DNA of 64,000 nt from Shinella lacus (GTDB lineage Bacteria; Pseudomonadota; Alphaproteobacteria; Rhizobiales; Rhizobiaceae): contig NZ_WHSB02000001.1 in NCBI RefSeq assembly GCF_010994755.1, positions 310,001 to 374,000 of the forward strand, given 5' to 3'. Below are positions 62,240 through 64,000 of the stretch, piece after piece; the stretch's first letter is position 1, and each line of letters opens with the position of its first letter. The translations under genes were made by a program, and so were the position numbers. A model generated the notes under the pieces. It made no database searches. It worked only from the letters and a program-made list of their open reading frames with translations, and was not told where the DNA came from.

Positions 62240-64000
62240 TCAGAACTGCTTCTGGATCGAAAACGCCACCGTGCGCGGCGCGCCGAGATAGTTGCTGGTC
62301 TGCCAGTAGCCCTTGTTCGCCACATTGGTCACGGCAAGGCGCACCGTCAGCGGATCGCCGAACTGCGTGGTCGTGTAGCGCAGGCCGAGATCGAAGGTCG
62401 TGAACGACGGCAGGCGATCGGTGTTGGCGTCATCGGCCCATTGTTTGCCGGTATGCTGCACGCCGGCCGTCAGGAAGAACCCTTCGACCGAGGGCAGCTC
62501 GTATTCCGCATAGACCTTGGCGAGCACCGCCGCGACATTTGTCGGGTCGTTGCCTGCGAACTCGCCGCCCTTCACCTCGGTGTCCAGCAGCGTGAGGCCG
62601 CCGAGCACCGTCAGGTTGTCCGTGACATTGCCGGTCGCGGTGAATTCGATGCCGCGATGGTTCTGGCGGCCGTCCTGCGTGTAGACATTGTTGCCGTTGG
62701 TGAATTCGTAGGCCTTCTCGATGTCGAACAGCGCCGCCGTCAGCAGCACGTCGCCGACCTCGGCCTTGATGCCGAATTCCTTCTGGGTGCTCACCATCGG
62801 CGCCATGATCGCGCCGGAATTCGTCGTGCCGTCCGGCGCCACACCGCCCTGTTCCAGGCCCTCGATATAGCTGCCATAGATCGAGATGGAGGGCGTGGCC
62901 TTGAAGATCAGCGACACGGAGGGCGACAGGCGCCCCTCGTCATAGACGGGCGACGAAAGCCCGCCTTCGCTGTCATAGCCGGAGGCGTAGATCTTGCTGT
63001 AGCTCGCGCCCACCAGCGCGCTCCAGCGCTCGTTGAAGTCGATCTGGTCGCCGAGCACGAAGCTCTCGTTCTTCACGCGGCCGGCATAATAGTAGTCGCT
63101 ATCGTCCCTGGGGAAGAGCGGCCGCGGCAGGTGGGTCGGCGTCGTCAGCGGAAAGGGACCAATCCAGCCCGTATTGGGATTGTACGACGTGCTCCAGGAC
63201 CTGTCGGAAAACATCTGGTAGCCCACCGTCACCTTGTGGCCGATCGATCCGGTATCGAACACGAAGTCGCCGAAGAGCTGCGCGGCATCGAACTCGTTTT
63301 TCGTGCGGCCGGAATGGATGCCGATCTGGGTATATTCGCCCGGCACCTCCACTGAGTTCATGATGTGGTCCTGCACGGGACGATCGACGAATTCCTTCGA
63401 ATAGGCGCCGCGGATGGTGATCGCGTCGTTGAGCTCATAGGTCGCCTTGAGCTGGACCTTCTTCTTCTCGAATTCGTCGCGGATCCATTTCTGCCCCCAG
63501 TTCTTCTCCGGATCGGGAACCACGTCGTGGGGGATGGCGAAATACCAGTAGGTCGACGGGTTTTCGGTCTTGTACCTGCCGTAGGAGGCGTTCAGCTCCA
63601 GCTTGAGCTGGTCCGTCACCTGCCAGTCGAAAGCGCCGCTGATCAGGCCGCGATTGATGTTCTGGTCGTCGATGGCGGTATCGCCCGCCTGCTTGACGAC
63701 GTTGATGCGGTAGCCGAACAGCCCTTCCGCGTCGATCGGGCCGCCGAAATCGCCGTGCACGTAACCCTGCTCGCCGCCATAGCTGCCGAGCGTGATGCTG
63801 TTGTAGCGCTCGTCCGTCGGCCGCTTGCTGACATAGTTGATCATGCCGCCGGGCGCGGAGGCACCGTAGAGAAAGCCGGAAAGGCCATTGAGGATCTCGA
63901 TGCGCTCGACGTCCTCAAGCGAGGTCGCGTGGCTGTAGGAGCGCCGCAGCCCGTCCTGAGCGGAATCATAGGTCGTGAAGCCGCGGATATTGACCATGGG
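62240..64000 (-). CDS. TonB-dependent siderophore receptor, C-terminal part (cut by window edge)
   Basis: 587 residues visible; the 5' end (signal peptide, any N-terminal signalling domain and the TonB box) lies beyond 64000. The visible start is the late plug domain (IRGFTTYDSAQDG, LEDVERIEILNGLSGFLYGA, GGMINYVSKRP), followed by the 22-strand barrel, ending in Phe as outer-membrane barrels do (TVAFSIQKQF). The sequence is of the ferrichrome/ferrioxamine receptor class (FhuA/FoxA-like). First gene of the receptor-fhuD-fhuB-SIP operon, so a Fur/RirA-type promoter should lie upstream, outside the window. Confidence 0.93.
   Translation of the reverse strand, partial: PMVNIRGFTTYDSAQDGLRRSYSHATSLEDVERIEILNGLSGFLYGASAPGGMINYVSKRPTDERYNSITLGSYGGEQGYVHGDFGGPIDAEGLFGYRINVVKQAGDTAIDDQNINRGLISGAFDWQVTDQLKLELNASYGRYKTENPSTYWYFAIPHDVVPDPEKNWGQKWIRDEFEKKKVQLKATYELNDAITIRGAYSKEFVDRPVQDHIMNSVEVPGEYTQIGIHSGRTKNEFDAAQLFGDFVFDTGSIGHKVTVGYQMFSDRSWSTSYNPNTGWIGPFPLTTPTHLPRPLFPRDDSDYYYAGRVKNESFVLGDQIDFNERWSALVGASYSKIYASGYDSEGGLSSPVYDEGRLSPSVSLIFKATPSISIYGSYIEGLEQGGVAPDGTTNSGAIMAPMVSTQKEFGIKAEVGDVLLTAALFDIEKAYEFTNGNNVYTQDGRQNHRGIEFTATGNVTDNLTVLGGLTLLDTEVKGGEFAGNDPTNVAAVLAKVYAEYELPSVEGFFLTAGVQHTGKQWADDANTDRLPSFTTFDLGLRYTTTQFGDPLTVRLAVTNVANKGYWQTSNYLGAPRTVAFSIQKQF

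Overview
The window is GC-rich, densely coded DNA from an alphaproteobacterium, most likely a Rhizobiales/Rhizobiaceae-type soil or plant-associated organism. The basis is the gene style: many ABC importers, LysR/IclR/Lrp/AraC regulators, catabolic enzymes, and a ligase-only LigD-type DNA ligase. I cannot name the species. There is no rRNA, credible tRNA, CRISPR array, transposase, integrase or replication origin. The density of catabolic islands would suit a chromid, megaplasmid or accessory chromosomal region, but that is inference. About 60 protein genes are annotated; the first (Lrp) and last (TonB receptor) run off the edges.

Layout, 0-13 kb. A divergent lrp / ocd-ctlX module (citrulline or methylarginine to ornithine to proline) is followed by single genes: a PhnB-like VOC protein, an EamA exporter, a DapA-like lyase/synthase, a ligase-only LigD-type ligase, a cold-shock protein and a SAM methyltransferase. 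Next comes a seven-helix membrane AraC regulator with a MacAB-like exporter (HlyD adaptor, ATPase, two FtsX permeases). A near-identical 15-bp repeat precedes both the regulator and the adaptor gene.

13-23 kb. A GMC oxidoreductase lies divergent from a LysR gene. A minus-strand operon then runs VOC - sugar-type ABC importer (SBP, two permeases, UgpC-type ATPase) - MDR dehydrogenase. It is followed by a 764-bp gene-poor stretch and a quinone reductase.

23-46 kb is the most striking region, a CoA-dependent catabolic island of four transcription units around an IclR gene: (a) dipeptide-type ABC permeases and ATPases - CaiB CoA-transferase - bifunctional enoyl-CoA hydratase/3-hydroxyacyl-CoA dehydrogenase - succinate-semialdehyde-type dehydrogenase; (b) iclR - lipoyl-domain/alpha-beta-hydrolase E2-like protein; (c) acyl-CoA dehydrogenase - OtnK-like kinase - OtnC-like class II aldolase; (d) fused E1 alpha/beta 2-oxoacid dehydrogenase - peptide-type SBP - class III aminotransferase - class IV aminotransferase carrying the residues of (R)-selective amine transaminases. 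IclR-box-like sites occur in both divergent intergenic regions. The layout suggests uptake, transamination, oxidative CoA-ester formation and beta-oxidation-like breakdown of an amine or amino-acid-like compound of unknown identity. A LysR/aldehyde-dehydrogenase pair closes the island.

46-59 kb holds a phthalate-like aromatic island: Fe3+-type ABC importer, 4,5-dihydroxyphthalate-decarboxylase-family protein, LysR (apparently with an ATC start), class II aldolase, PDR/VanB reductase, IclR, and a Rieske oxygenase - 79-aa orphan - aldo/keto reductase - split ChrA-type transporter operon. A 34-bp near-perfect inverted repeat lies between the IclR and Rieske genes.

59-64 kb is a siderophore uptake operon: TonB receptor (partial) - FhuD-like - fused FhuB-like permease - siderophore-interacting reductase, with no ATPase inside the window.
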